A DNA stretch of 64,000 bases from UBA2279 sp034399355 (GTDB taxonomy: Bacteria > Actinomycetota > Coriobacteriia > Anaerosomatales > Anaerosomataceae), in contig JAXMMT010000042.1 of the NCBI GenBank assembly GCA_034399355.1, forward strand, positions 1 to 64,000. The letters are read 5' to 3'. The first letter of the stretch is position 1. Each line of letters opens with the position of its first letter. The position numbers and the translations under genes are program-made. The notes under the pieces are model-generated. The model was not told the DNA's origin and searched no databases. It was given only the letters and a program-made list of their open reading frames with translations. Shown piece after piece: positions 24,946 to 33,339 of the stretch.

Positions 24946-26595
24946 TCAGGCTTCCGCGGCGGCGGCGAGGTCGTCAGCGAGTGCAGCGACGTCGTGCGCG
25001 GTCGCACCTGGGAGGTCGAGACGCATCACGCGTCGTCCACGAGCGGCGAGCGTCACGAGGTCACCTTCCGCCTGTGCGCGGTGCAGTGCGGAGAGGCCAA
25101 AACTCTGCTTGGGGATCTCGTAGTCGGTATGGTCGCGCGTCGTCACGACCAGGAAGACTCCTGTGTTCGGCCCGCCCTTGTGCAGCTGGCCGGTCGAGTG
25201 CAGATAGCGAGGCCCCAACTCGAGACAGACGGCCGTCCCCGTCGAGTCGGCGACGTGCCTGCTCGCGGTACGAAGTGGCATCAGCAACGTCTCGTCTTCG
25301 GGAAGGTAGGCGAGGACGGCAAGGTAGTCGCCTGGCTGCAGTGTGCCGAACAGGGCGCGAAGAGCCTCGATACGCTCGGTCGGCTCTGTCGTTGGCTGGG
25401 CCATGCCGCCGGCGTAGGTCACCCACGTCCCGCCAAGGTCCGCGCTCGCGCGCGGTGCCGATGACTCACCGGCGAGGATCGCCGTCGTCGCCTTTTTCGC
25501 CTCAGTGACGTTGGGTTCGTCAAACGGGTTGACGCCCATCAGGAAGCCGGTCAGCGCCACCGCGTACTCCCAGCGCAGGAACTCGACGCCGATGTCGTAG
25601 GAGTCCGACAGCACGAGTTCGAAGACAGGGGAGTCCGCCGCGACGTTCTTCGACCAGGCTCGCAGGTCCTCATCGTCTGCATAACGGATGACGACGACTG
25701 CGCGATCGGGTCCGTAGCCGGTGGGTGTGGAGATGCCCTGCTCCACGACGGGCACGATGCCTTTGCCGCCCTTACCAAGTGACTCGGCCACGAGCTGTTC
25801 GATCCAAAGGCCGAACGAGCGCAGGGTCGGGGAGCATACGAGCGTCAGTTTGTCTTGCTGCGCTTCGTAGCGGTCGGTCATCCATGCGGCCAGCAGGGCG
25901 CCCGGATTCTGCTCGGCAGGGGCCTTACACGCTTCCTCCATGACTGCAGCACGCTCGATCAGCGTAGGCACGTCGATCCCGATGAGTGCGGCAGGTGCAA
26001 GGCCGAACATGCTGAGCGCCGAGTAGCGTCCCCCCACGGTGGCGGGTGCGGAGAGCGTCACGCGCATGAGTTCGCGCTGGCGTAGCTTCTCAAGGGGCGA
26101 GCCGGGATCAGTGATGATGATGAAGCGTCGTCCGGCTGCCGGTCTTAGCATAGTAGCTTCCATCCACTGACGGAAGATCGCGTAGAGCGACAGCGGCTCG
26201 AGGGTCGTGCCGGACTTGGACGCGAGGACGAAGAACGTGCGGTTGGGGTCGAGCGTGTCGAGTAAGGATTTCACCGCGAGTGGAGAGGTCGTGTCGAGGA
26301 TGTGCATCCGCGGCATCCGCGGTGCCGAACCGATCACGCGTGAGAGCACCAGCGGAGCGAGTGAAGAGCCACCCATGCCGAGCAGCACGAGGTCGTCGGT
26401 GCCCTCGCTCAAGATCGCCTTCGCCAGGCTCTCGAGCAGCGGGAAACGACCGGAGGCTTTGCTCGCAAGGTCGGTCCAGCCCATACGTTGGACGATAGGT
26501 ATGCGATTGTCGAACTCCTCGCAGTACAGGCTCGCATCGCGGTTGTTGAGCCGATCGATGGCGTTGGCATCGATGAGCCGTTGCAGCGCGTCCAT
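24946..26595 (-). CDS. pgi: Glucose-6-phosphate isomerase
   Basis: A 549-residue cytoplasmic enzyme interconverting glucose-6-phosphate and fructose-6-phosphate. It has SIS-fold features: LLGMGGSSLAPLV, SKSGTTLEPLS, and GVNPFDEPNVTEAKK near residue 370. The sequence resembles the isomerase half of the transaldolase-isomerase fusions found in several bacteria rather than classical E. coli Pgi; no transaldolase part is present here. It is the last gene of the minus-strand hyp operon, 10 bases after the EamA gene, and a strong hairpin follows. Its placement with hydrogenase maturation genes is unusual. Confidence 0.9.
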   Translation of the reverse strand: MDALQRLIDANAIDRLNNRDASLYCEEFDNRIPIVQRMGWTDLASKASGRFPLLESLAKAILSEGTDDLVLLGMGGSSLAPLVLSRVIGSAPRMPRMHILDTTSPLAVKSLLDTLDPNRTFFVLASKSGTTLEPLSLYAIFRQWMEATMLRPAAGRRFIIITDPGSPLEKLRQRELMRVTLSAPATVGGRYSALSMFGLAPAALIGIDVPTLIERAAVMEEACKAPAEQNPGALLAAWMTDRYEAQQDKLTLVCSPTLRSFGLWIEQLVAESLGKGGKGIVPVVEQGISTPTGYGPDRAVVVIRYADDEDLRAWSKNVAADSPVFELVLSDSYDIGVEFLRWEYAVALTGFLMGVNPFDEPNVTEAKKATTAILAGESSAPRASADLGGTWVTYAGGMAQPTTEPTERIEALRALFGTLQPGDYLAVLAYLPEDETLLMPLRTASRHVADSTGTAVCLELGPRYLHSTGQLHKGGPNTGVFLVVTTRDHTDYEIPKQSFGLSALHRAQAEGDLVTLAARGRRVMRLDLPGATAHDVAALADDLAAAAEA

Positions 26596-26605
26596 GACTG
26601 GCCCC

Positions 26606-27535
26606 CTATTCGATTGCGTCGGTGATAAGACTCGGCACTTCGATCGCAGGCGTTGGTCCCATTCTAGCCACTATGATGCCCCCCGTGACGACGAGTGCCC
26701 CTCCCAGCCCCACGAGGAACGTCAGGTGCTGGCCGAGGAAGATCGCGCCGAAGACCACCGCACTGACCGGTTCGGCATATGTGAGGATGGCTCCATGGTC
26801 CGCTCGCACGCGCTTGAGTCCCGAAAGGAAGAGGAAGCCGGTGCCGACCGTCAGCACGATGGCGAGCGTTGCGAGCGCCCCCCATTCGCGCGCTGTTGTG
26901 GGCCCGGCGAGGAAGAGCAGTGCAGGTGAGAGCAGGGTGGCCGCGACCACGTCTTCGACAAGCATCAGTGTCACGGCTCCCACGCCGCGCAGCAGCCGTT
27001 TCGCGTTCAAGATAAGCATCGCATAGGTGAGTGACGAGGCGAACGCGAGCAATGCGCCCGGGAGCACCGAGCTGCCTGACTCGTGTCCTACCGTCGCCAG
27101 CAGCACCGCTACGGTCCCGCTCAGTGCGAGTGCGAGCGGGAGCATCACCCGATGATCGAACCGCTCCTTGAGCAAGAGCGGCAACAAGACCGCCACCCAG
27201 ACCGGGCCCGTGTAGCCCAAGATCTCGCCTACTGCGACCCCGGCAAGCTTCAGACCGAGGAAGAACAACACCCAGTTCACTGCAAGGAGTACTCCGTTGG
27301 TCACCAGCCCGAACCAGTTCTGTCTGGACATACTCTTCAACTCGCGATAGGTGCCGGTGAACGGTGCTACGACGAGCAGGACGAGCGCGGAGATACCCAC
27401 ACGGTAGAAGACCGCGATGACCGGATGGACGTTCCCGGTTGCCTCGAGCACGAGCGGGATCGTTCCCCAGGCTATCGCGGCGGTCGCGATCAGGGCGAGG
27501 CCGGATGCGGTGTCTGTGCGGGCCGCGCGTATCAT
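26606..27535 (-). CDS. EamA/DMT-superfamily transporter
   Basis: A 309-residue membrane protein with about ten helices in two EamA repeats, each about 140 residues. The opening GLALIATAAIAWGTIPLVLEA and the VGEILGYTGPVWVAVLLPLLL segment are typical of drug/metabolite exporters. The substrate is unknown. It sits 6 bases downstream of hypE and 10 upstream of pgi on the same strand, so it is part of the operon but without an obvious functional link to hydrogenase maturation. Confidence 0.9.
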   Translation of the reverse strand: MIRAARTDTASGLALIATAAIAWGTIPLVLEATGNVHPVIAVFYRVGISALVLLVVAPFTGTYRELKSMSRQNWFGLVTNGVLLAVNWVLFFLGLKLAGVAVGEILGYTGPVWVAVLLPLLLKERFDHRVMLPLALALSGTVAVLLATVGHESGSSVLPGALLAFASSLTYAMLILNAKRLLRGVGAVTLMLVEDVVAATLLSPALLFLAGPTTAREWGALATLAIVLTVGTGFLFLSGLKRVRADHGAILTYAEPVSAVVFGAIFLGQHLTFLVGLGGALVVTGGIIVARMGPTPAIEVPSLITDAIE

Positions 27536-27541
27536 GGCGCG

Positions 27542-28552
27542 TCAGCAGATCCGTGGCAGCTGCTCACCCACGAGCATGTCCATGATGCGTGTCGCGCCGA
27601 AGGCGGTCTTCACGTAGACCTTGCCGGTGGGTCCCTCGGTCACGGTACCGATGATCGCCGCCGCGGCTCCGTAGGGCGCCTCGCGCATCGCTGCCAGTGC
27701 GGCGTCGGCCTGTTCGGCGGGAACGACGGCGACCATCTTGCCCTCGTTGGCGACCTGGAAGACGTCGTAGCCGAGCATCTCGCTCGCACCGCGTACCTGG
27801 TCGAGTACGGGTACGGCGGACTCCTCGACAGTGATCGAGACGCCGGATGCGCCGGCGAGTTCGTTGAGCGTGGAGGCCAGTCCGCCACGTGTGGGGTCGC
27901 GGAAGCAGCGGACGTCAGGCGCGGCTTCGAGCACGGCTGCGGTGAGCATGTTCAGCGGCGCCGCGTCGCTCTTGATGTCGGTGGAGAAGGAGAGGCCCTC
28001 TCGCGTGGAGATGACGGCGATGCCGTGATCTCCGAGTGTGCCCGAGAGAAGCACGACGTCGCCGGGGCGGCAGTGCGATCCGGAGAGGTCGACACCCTCG
28101 GCCAGCACGCCCACGCCGGCGGTGTTGATATAGCAGCCGTCGCCGTGGCCCTTCTCGACGACCTTCGTGTCGCCGGTGACGATACGAACGCCGGCCTCGG
28201 TGGCGGAATCGCGCATCGAGATGAGAATGCGGCGAAGGTCTGCGACCGGCATGCCCTCCTCGAGCACGAAGCCGACCGAGAGGTAGAGCGGGCGGGCACC
28301 GGAGGTGGCGATATCGTTCACGGTCCCGCAGACCGCGAGACGGCCTATGTCGCCGCCGGGGAAGAAGAGCGGGTTCACGACGTAGGTGTCGGTGCTGATC
28401 GCGAGACGTGAACCAGGAAAGTCGAGCGATGCGGCGTCGTCCATGCGCATGAGCGCATCGTCAGCGAAGCCTGCCATGAAGACGTCCTCGATGAGCTCGC
28501 GCATCATCGTGCCGCCACTGCCGTGCGCGAGTAAGATGCGGTCCTGTAGCAT
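27542..28552 (-). CDS. hypE: Hydrogenase maturation protein HypE
   Basis: A 336-residue ATP-dependent enzyme that dehydrates the carbamoylated C-terminal cysteine to a thiocyanate, the cyanide donor for the [NiFe] centre. Visible features are the N-terminal LLAHGSGG motif, DDAASLDFPGSRLAISTDTYVV, GDTKVVEKGHGDG, FRDPTRGG, and the essential C-terminal PRIC with terminal Cys. I chose the ATG at 28552, preceded by GGAAGGA; a longer in-frame extension into hypD has no support. Lies 31 bases after hypD. Confidence 0.97.
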   Translation of the reverse strand: MLQDRILLAHGSGGTMMRELIEDVFMAGFADDALMRMDDAASLDFPGSRLAISTDTYVVNPLFFPGGDIGRLAVCGTVNDIATSGARPLYLSVGFVLEEGMPVADLRRILISMRDSATEAGVRIVTGDTKVVEKGHGDGCYINTAGVGVLAEGVDLSGSHCRPGDVVLLSGTLGDHGIAVISTREGLSFSTDIKSDAAPLNMLTAAVLEAAPDVRCFRDPTRGGLASTLNELAGASGVSITVEESAVPVLDQVRGASEMLGYDVFQVANEGKMVAVVPAEQADAALAAMREAPYGAAAAIIGTVTEGPTGKVYVKTAFGATRIMDMLVGEQLPRIC

Positions 28553-28583
28553 CGCAGTTCCTTCCCTGGAGAAATGGCGGGCG

Positions 28584-29681
28584 TTAGGCCCTGCCGTAGT
28601 CGGTATAGCGGTAGTACGCCGCGCACGAGCCTTCTGAAGAGACCATGCACGGGCCGATCGGGTGCTCTGGCGTGCAGCCTGTGCCGAAGAGCTTGCACTC
28701 GTAGGGGAGCACCACGCCGCGCAGTACATCACCGCACTGGCAGCCCTTGATCTCGCGGGGTTCCGGCGGCGTTACCGGCACTCGTATGCGGGCGTCGTAG
28801 CGCTCGAACTCGGGGCGTACCGCAAGGCCGGTGCCCGGGATGACGCCAATGCCGCGCCACTCGGCGTCGGTCGGCTCGAAGACTTTCTCCATCGCAGCCA
28901 CAGCCGTACGGTTGCCTTCGGACATGACGGCTCGCTTGTAGGCGTTCTCGACCTCGGCGCGGCCTTCGGCCAGCTGGCGGGCCAGCATGTAGACGCCCTG
29001 CAGTATGTCCACCGGCTCGAAGCCGGTGATCACGCACGGTACGCCGTAGCGTTCAGCCAAGAAGCGGTAGGGTTCCACTCCGATGATGGTGGAGACGTGG
29101 CCGGGCAGGATGAAGCCGTTGATCTGCACGTCCGGGTCGTTGACGAGCGCCTCGAGCGCCGTGGGGACCGTCTTGTGGAGCGAGAGCGCCGACCAGTTCT
29201 CGAGTCCGCGACTGGCCGCCTCACGGATGGTGAGCGCGACGGTCGGTGCGGTGGTCTCGAATCCTACGCCGAGAAACACCACGTGCTTGTCGGGGTTCGC
29301 CTCGGCAGTCGTGAGCGAATCGAGCGGGGAGTAGACGATGCGCACGTCGCGGCCGTCGGCTTTCTCACCCGAAAGCGAGGAGTAGCTGCCGGGCACCTTC
29401 ATCATGTCGCCGAAGGTGGCGAGGATGACGTTGGGCTGACGGCCGATCTCAATGGCGAGGTCGATCTCGGCGTTCGCTGTCACGCAGACCGGGCAGCCCG
29501 GACCTGAGAGCAACGTGACGGTCTCGGGAATGACAGCGCGCAGTCCGTTCTTGGCGATTGCCATCGTGTGGGTGCCGCAGACCTCCATGAGCTTGCATGG
29601 CTCGATCGCGACGCGGTGGAGCTCGTCGATGATGCGCCGGGCCACGTCCGGATCGCGGAATCCCGACAGGACCTCTCTCAC
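28584..29681 (-). CDS. hypD: Hydrogenase maturation protein HypD
   Basis: A 365-residue iron-sulfur protein that forms, with HypC, the scaffold on which the Fe(CN)2CO unit is built. Family motifs are all present: EVCGTHTMAI near residue 35, GPGCPVCVT near 70, GFEPVDILQG, and the C-terminal four-Cys cluster region CQCGDVLRG...CKLFGTGCTPEHPIGPCMVS. It starts with GTG overlapping the hypC TGA (GTGA), so hypC and hypD are translationally coupled, matching their function as a complex. Confidence 0.97.
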   Translation of the reverse strand: MREVLSGFRDPDVARRIIDELHRVAIEPCKLMEVCGTHTMAIAKNGLRAVIPETVTLLSGPGCPVCVTANAEIDLAIEIGRQPNVILATFGDMMKVPGSYSSLSGEKADGRDVRIVYSPLDSLTTAEANPDKHVVFLGVGFETTAPTVALTIREAASRGLENWSALSLHKTVPTALEALVNDPDVQINGFILPGHVSTIIGVEPYRFLAERYGVPCVITGFEPVDILQGVYMLARQLAEGRAEVENAYKRAVMSEGNRTAVAAMEKVFEPTDAEWRGIGVIPGTGLAVRPEFERYDARIRVPVTPPEPREIKGCQCGDVLRGVVLPYECKLFGTGCTPEHPIGPCMVSSEGSCAAYYRYTDYGRA

Positions 29682-29941
29682 GACGCCCCCGCTTCTTCTA
29701 CCTCGATCTCCTCGTACTCCGTCGGGATGCCGTACTCCTTGATGATCTCGAGCGTCTCGGCGGCGAATTCCTCGGACACCACCTCGATGGCGAACCCGGC
29801 GTGTACGAGCACGTGGTCCCCGAGCTTCACTCCCGGCACCATCATGATGTTCACCTGGCGTTTGACGCCGAGGATGTCCACCATAGCCACCGGGCTGCTT
29901 TCAGGTTCCTCGATGATCTTTGCGGGGATTGCAAGGCACAT
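29678..29941 (-). CDS. hypC: Hydrogenase maturation chaperone HypC
   Basis: An 87-residue protein beginning MCLAIPAKI, the invariant HypC/HybG start in which Cys2 is essential. The OB-like core (VDILGVKRQVNIMMVPGVKLGDHVLVHAGFAI) is normal. A slightly extended acidic tail (EEIEVEEAGAS) is present. HypC shuttles the iron unit from HypD to the hydrogenase large-subunit precursor. It overlaps hypD by 4 bases and begins 16 bases after hypF. Confidence 0.97.
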   Translation of the reverse strand: MCLAIPAKIIEEPESSPVAMVDILGVKRQVNIMMVPGVKLGDHVLVHAGFAIEVVSEEFAAETLEIIKEYGIPTEYEEIEVEEAGAS

Positions 29942-29957
29942 GCTGTTCTCCGTTCAT

Positions 29958-32297
29958 TCACACTTCGTGTCGTCGCGCCCAGGCCACAACGGCCTGACCG
30001 TATGAGATGCCACCGTCGTTGACAGGAAGGCGCAGGTGAGTGAGTGGCCGCATGCCGGCAGCCGTCAGTTGCTCCATCGCTCCACCCAAGACGAGCCGGT
30101 TCAAAAAGACCCCGCCCGCCATGGTCACAGTCGCAGTCCCGAGCGCCGAAGACGCCTTGGCGCATGCGCCAACTATAGCTGCAACAACAGCGCGGTGGAA
30201 GCGTGTCGAGATCACCCGGGATGGTATGCCCGCGGCTAGATCTGCAAGCACGGCCTCGAGCACGGGCGCGCTATCGATGACGACTGGATCGCCGCCCACG
30301 AGTTCGAAGTGATACTCGCCGTCCGCCGAGTGGTCCGCGAGCGCTTCGAGCTCGATCGCCGCCTGTCCTTCGTAGAGCGCGTCATCGCGTACGCCGCAGA
30401 GCGCGGCCACTGCGTCGAAAAGGCGTCCCATCGACGACGTGGGGAGGCTATTCACGTTGCGTTCGATCATGGTGAGCAGCGTGCGTTCTTCTCCCTCGGC
30501 CAGACGCGAACGTAGTGCCTCAGCGCCGGGATGGCCGAGAAGCCCCGTCGCGTGCAGCGCTGCTACCGCCATGCGGGCCGGCCGGCGGATCGCGGACGCT
30601 CCTCCCACGAGCGGCATCTCGCGCAGGTGCGCGAAGCGGGTGAAGCCGTCCCAGCGGGCGAGCAGGATCTCGCCGCCCCAGATGTGACCGTCGGTGCCGA
30701 AACCCGTGCCGTCGAACGCGACGCCCACGAACGGCTCTGAGATGCCGTGCTCGGCGGCGACGCCAACAACGTGCGCGTGATGGTGCTGCACGCCCACACT
30801 CGGCAGATCCAGACCAAGCGCGAACTTCGTCGACAGGTACTCCGGGTGAAGGTCGTAGGCCACGAGCTCGGGCTGGATACAGAAGAGTCGCTGGTAAAGG
30901 TCCAGTGTGCGTTCGTAGTGTTCGAGCGTCTCGGCATTCTCCATGTCGCCGATGTGCTGGCTGACGAACGCGTAATCGCCCTTCACGAGCGCGAACGTGT
31001 TCTTCTGCTCAGGGCCAGCCGCCAGGATTGCGATATCGCTCTCGAACGGCAACCGGAGCGGAAACGGCGCGAACCCGCGCGCACGGCGGACGAGTTCGGG
31101 CGTCCCTCGTACGACGCGCGTGACCGAATCGTCGTAGCGGGAGTAAATGTCGCGGTCGTGCATCAAAAACGCGTCCGCTATCTCGCCAAGCCGTTCCAGT
31201 GCTTCGGCGTTGCCGGTCGCAATAGGCTCTTCTGCGAGATTACCGCTGGTCATGATGAGCGGTCGGCCGATCTCACGCAGGAGCAGGTGGTGTAGCGGCG
31301 TGTATGGCAACATGACGCCCACCTCGGCCAGACCGGGTGCGACCGAAGGCGCCAGAGCGTCTGCCTCCTCGCGCACGCGAAGGAGCACGATGGGCCGAGA
31401 GGGGCCGGAAAGCAGCGCCGCCTCCTCGTTCGAGACGCGGCAGAAGGAACGGACGTCGTCGAGTCCCGCCACCATGACGGCGAGAGGTTTACCCCAGCGG
31501 TGCTTGCGTTCCCGCAACCGCGCGACCGTGGTCTCGTTCGTCGCATCGCAGGCGAGCTGAAAGCCGCCGAGCCCCTTCACCGCCAGGATGTCGCCGCCGA
31601 GCACCCGCTGTGTCGCCGAAGCCAGCAGCGCGTCGGAGCGCGTGCGCTCCATATCGCGCTCGCGATGTGGACGGGGCGTCACTTCACGTGCCGGCGACCA
31701 TCGCCAGTCTGCGGGCGTATCGGCGGCATTCAGGTAGAGGCGGGGACCGCAGATGAAGCATGCGTCCGGTTGGGCGTGGAAGCGCCGGTCCGCCGGGTCG
31801 CCGTATTCGGCGGCGCACTCGGGACACATCGGGAAGTCTCGCATCGTCGTCATCGGGCGGTCGTAGGGGACGTCTGAGATGATCGTGAAGCGCGGACCGC
31901 AGTTGGTGCAGTTGATGAACGGGTAGCGGAAGCGGCGGTCCGCGGGATCGAGCAGCTCGCGCTCGCACGCCTCGCATGTCGCGATGTCGGGTGACACGAG
32001 CGTCATCGCACCTTCGATCGCCTCGGACGCGATGATCGTGAAATCTTCGAAGCCTTCGGGATCGACCGCCTCGGCAGTCACCGATTCAACGACCGCCATC
32101 GGCGGCGCCGAGTCGCGCAGCTCGCGGGCGAAGGCGGCCACGGCCTCCGGGTCTCCTTCGGCCACGCAGTAGATGCCGTCGGATGCGTTACGGACCCAGC
32201 CGGAGACTCCGAGGTCGGCGGCGAGTTTGTAGACAAAAGGGCGGAACCCCACGCCCTGCACGACACCCGTGACGTGTAGAGACAGCGCCTTGGTCAC
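29958..32297 (-). CDS. hypF: Carbamoyltransferase HypF
   Basis: A 779-residue protein of full HypF architecture. The N-terminal acylphosphatase domain (VTGVVQGVGFRPFVYKLA) is followed by two CX2C...CX2C zinc fingers (CEAC...CTNC and CPEC...CFIC, about residues 107-185). A YrdC-like domain (VKGLGGFQLACDATN) and a Kae1-like domain with QHHHAHVVGVAAEHG follow. It converts carbamoyl phosphate and ATP to carbamoyl-adenylate and transfers the carbamoyl group to HypE. The order hypF-C-D-E is complete, but hypA, hypB and hydrogenase structural genes are not in the window. Confidence 0.97.
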   Translation of the reverse strand: MTKALSLHVTGVVQGVGFRPFVYKLAADLGVSGWVRNASDGIYCVAEGDPEAVAAFARELRDSAPPMAVVESVTAEAVDPEGFEDFTIIASEAIEGAMTLVSPDIATCEACERELLDPADRRFRYPFINCTNCGPRFTIISDVPYDRPMTTMRDFPMCPECAAEYGDPADRRFHAQPDACFICGPRLYLNAADTPADWRWSPAREVTPRPHRERDMERTRSDALLASATQRVLGGDILAVKGLGGFQLACDATNETTVARLRERKHRWGKPLAVMVAGLDDVRSFCRVSNEEAALLSGPSRPIVLLRVREEADALAPSVAPGLAEVGVMLPYTPLHHLLLREIGRPLIMTSGNLAEEPIATGNAEALERLGEIADAFLMHDRDIYSRYDDSVTRVVRGTPELVRRARGFAPFPLRLPFESDIAILAAGPEQKNTFALVKGDYAFVSQHIGDMENAETLEHYERTLDLYQRLFCIQPELVAYDLHPEYLSTKFALGLDLPSVGVQHHHAHVVGVAAEHGISEPFVGVAFDGTGFGTDGHIWGGEILLARWDGFTRFAHLREMPLVGGASAIRRPARMAVAALHATGLLGHPGAEALRSRLAEGEERTLLTMIERNVNSLPTSSMGRLFDAVAALCGVRDDALYEGQAAIELEALADHSADGEYHFELVGGDPVVIDSAPVLEAVLADLAAGIPSRVISTRFHRAVVAAIVGACAKASSALGTATVTMAGGVFLNRLVLGGAMEQLTAAGMRPLTHLRLPVNDGGISYGQAVVAWARRHEV

Positions 32298-32301
32298 GGC
32301 T

Positions 32302-32934
32302 TCATCCCTTGCGGGCGCCGTCCGCGACGAACCGGTTGGTCAGGAGTACGAACAGCTTATACGCCTGGTCGAGCAGTTCCATCGCATCCGCGGCCATCTG
32401 GGCGTTGAGGGTCTCCTTGGGGCCGTTGAACGGCGAGTCGTGGATGAACGCGTTGCGTGCTTCCCGCATTTGGCGCCAACGTTTGGGGAAGTCGCGGTAG
32501 CCGAGTTCTGCGGCGGCATCTTCGAACTCCTCGCCCGCGAGGGTGGGGAAGACCTTTCCGATGCGCACCCCGATCGAGCGTTGCGTGTCCATGACGGTCC
32601 GGCGGAGTCTGAGATCCGCGCCGTGAGCGGACATGATGCGGTCGATCAAGTCCTCGATGACTGCTTCAAGGAACGCCATCACCAAGATCACGACGACCTC
32701 CGAGTCACCCTGGCGCTCGTAGGTGCGGATGCGCTCGTCGAGGCGCCGGATGCGGTCGGTGGGGAACGTGCGCCGCGTCTTGCCGGTGGCGTGACAGTGT
32801 GGGCACGGATGCTCGACGTCGAGGAACCTGGGGTCGCCTGAGAGGTACCCGCAGGCCGGGCACTCCCAGTAGACCGGCGCGGAGTCGGTCTTCTCGGCGA
32901 AGACGGTCTTCGACGTATATCGCTTGGCTGCCAT
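32302..32934 (-). CDS. Zinc-ribbon protein with HEPN-like helical domain, unknown function
   Basis: A 210-residue protein, not a recognised Hyp factor. The N-terminal zinc ribbon uses Cys25, Cys28, Cys44 and Cys47 (CPAC...CPHC). The rest is predicted helical, with RNAFIH at residues 160-165, an R-x4-H motif of the kind that forms the active site of HEPN ribonucleases. It is the first gene of the hyp operon, 4 bases before hypF. An extended -10 box sits 7 bases upstream of the ATG and no ribosome site is visible, which suggests a leaderless mRNA. It may be a regulatory or RNA-binding factor; this is inference from motif and position. Confidence 0.65.
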   Translation of the reverse strand: MAAKRYTSKTVFAEKTDSAPVYWECPACGYLSGDPRFLDVEHPCPHCHATGKTRRTFPTDRIRRLDERIRTYERQGDSEVVVILVMAFLEAVIEDLIDRIMSAHGADLRLRRTVMDTQRSIGVRIGKVFPTLAGEEFEDAAAELGYRDFPKRWRQMREARNAFIHDSPFNGPKETLNAQMAADAMELLDQAYKLFVLLTNRFVADGARKG

Positions 32935-32941
32935 CCAGCCG

Positions 32942-32968
32942 ATTGTAGCAGTAACCCGGCGCTTGCAA
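32942..32968 (-). promoter_or_regulatory. Promoter of the HEPN-hyp operon, likely leaderless
   Basis: Read on the minus strand: TTGCAA (32968-32963), a 15-base spacer, then TACAAT (32947-32942) preceded by TGC, giving an extended -10. Only 7 bases separate TACAAT from the ATG at 32934, so transcription should start at or next to the start codon. Confidence 0.65.
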
Positions 32969-32973
32969 GGCGC

Positions 32974-33010
32974 AAAACGGCCCAGCCATCTCTACGGAGG
33001 GCGGAGCCGT
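32974..33010 (-). terminator. Rho-independent-type terminator of the trx operon
   Basis: On the minus strand ACGGC-T-CC pairs with GG-GCCGT around a loop of about 17 bases, followed by TTTT (32977-32974). It lies after the 81-residue gene and just upstream of the HEPN-hyp promoter, separating the two minus-strand operons. Confidence 0.6.
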
Positions 33011-33026
33011 ATCGGATGCGCGAGTA

Positions 33027-33272
33027 TCAGACGCGCTCGATGGTAACGCCGTCGCTCGCGATGTCGAGCTGGTTCACGGCGTTCCCGATCTTCTCACGTG
33101 CCTGGCCGAGCATGACGGTGACCTGAGCGAGTTCTGCACTCGCTTCAGGACGATCTCCGTGATCGGCCATATGATGCAGCTGTTCAAGCCACTGCTGCGT
33201 GAGCGCCAGCTGGTCGTCGACCATGGTCATCGCGTGTTTCATCTGGCCGGTGTTGATGCCGCCTTCACACAT
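33027..33272 (-). CDS. Small conserved-looking protein of unknown function, 81 residues
   Basis: An 81-residue, mostly helical protein with a Met/His/Gln-rich middle (MKHAMTMVDDQLALTQQWLEQLHHMADHG) and no signal peptide or membrane segment. An ATG at 33272 is supported by GAGGAGGGG six bases upstream on the minus strand; an in-frame extension to 33347 would overlap trxA. Third gene after trxB and trxA and just before a terminator. One Cys at position 2. I do not recognise the family. Confidence 0.7.
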   Translation of the reverse strand: MCEGGINTGQMKHAMTMVDDQLALTQQWLEQLHHMADHGDRPEASAELAQVTVMLGQAREKIGNAVNQLDIASDGVTIERV

Positions 33273-33291
33273 GCGAACCCCTCCTCGTTGC

Positions 33292-33307
33292 GGCCGCATG
33301 CGCGGCC
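33292..33307 (-). terminator. Short perfect hairpin between trxA and the 81-residue gene
   Basis: GGCCGC (33292-33297) and GCGGCC (33302-33307) form a 6-bp GC stem with a 4-base loop in the 67-base gap between the two genes. It may be a partial terminator or an mRNA stability element. Weak evidence alone. Confidence 0.3.
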
Positions 33308-33339
33308 CGAGTCGTTGTCGAACGGACGTGGGATGAGGA

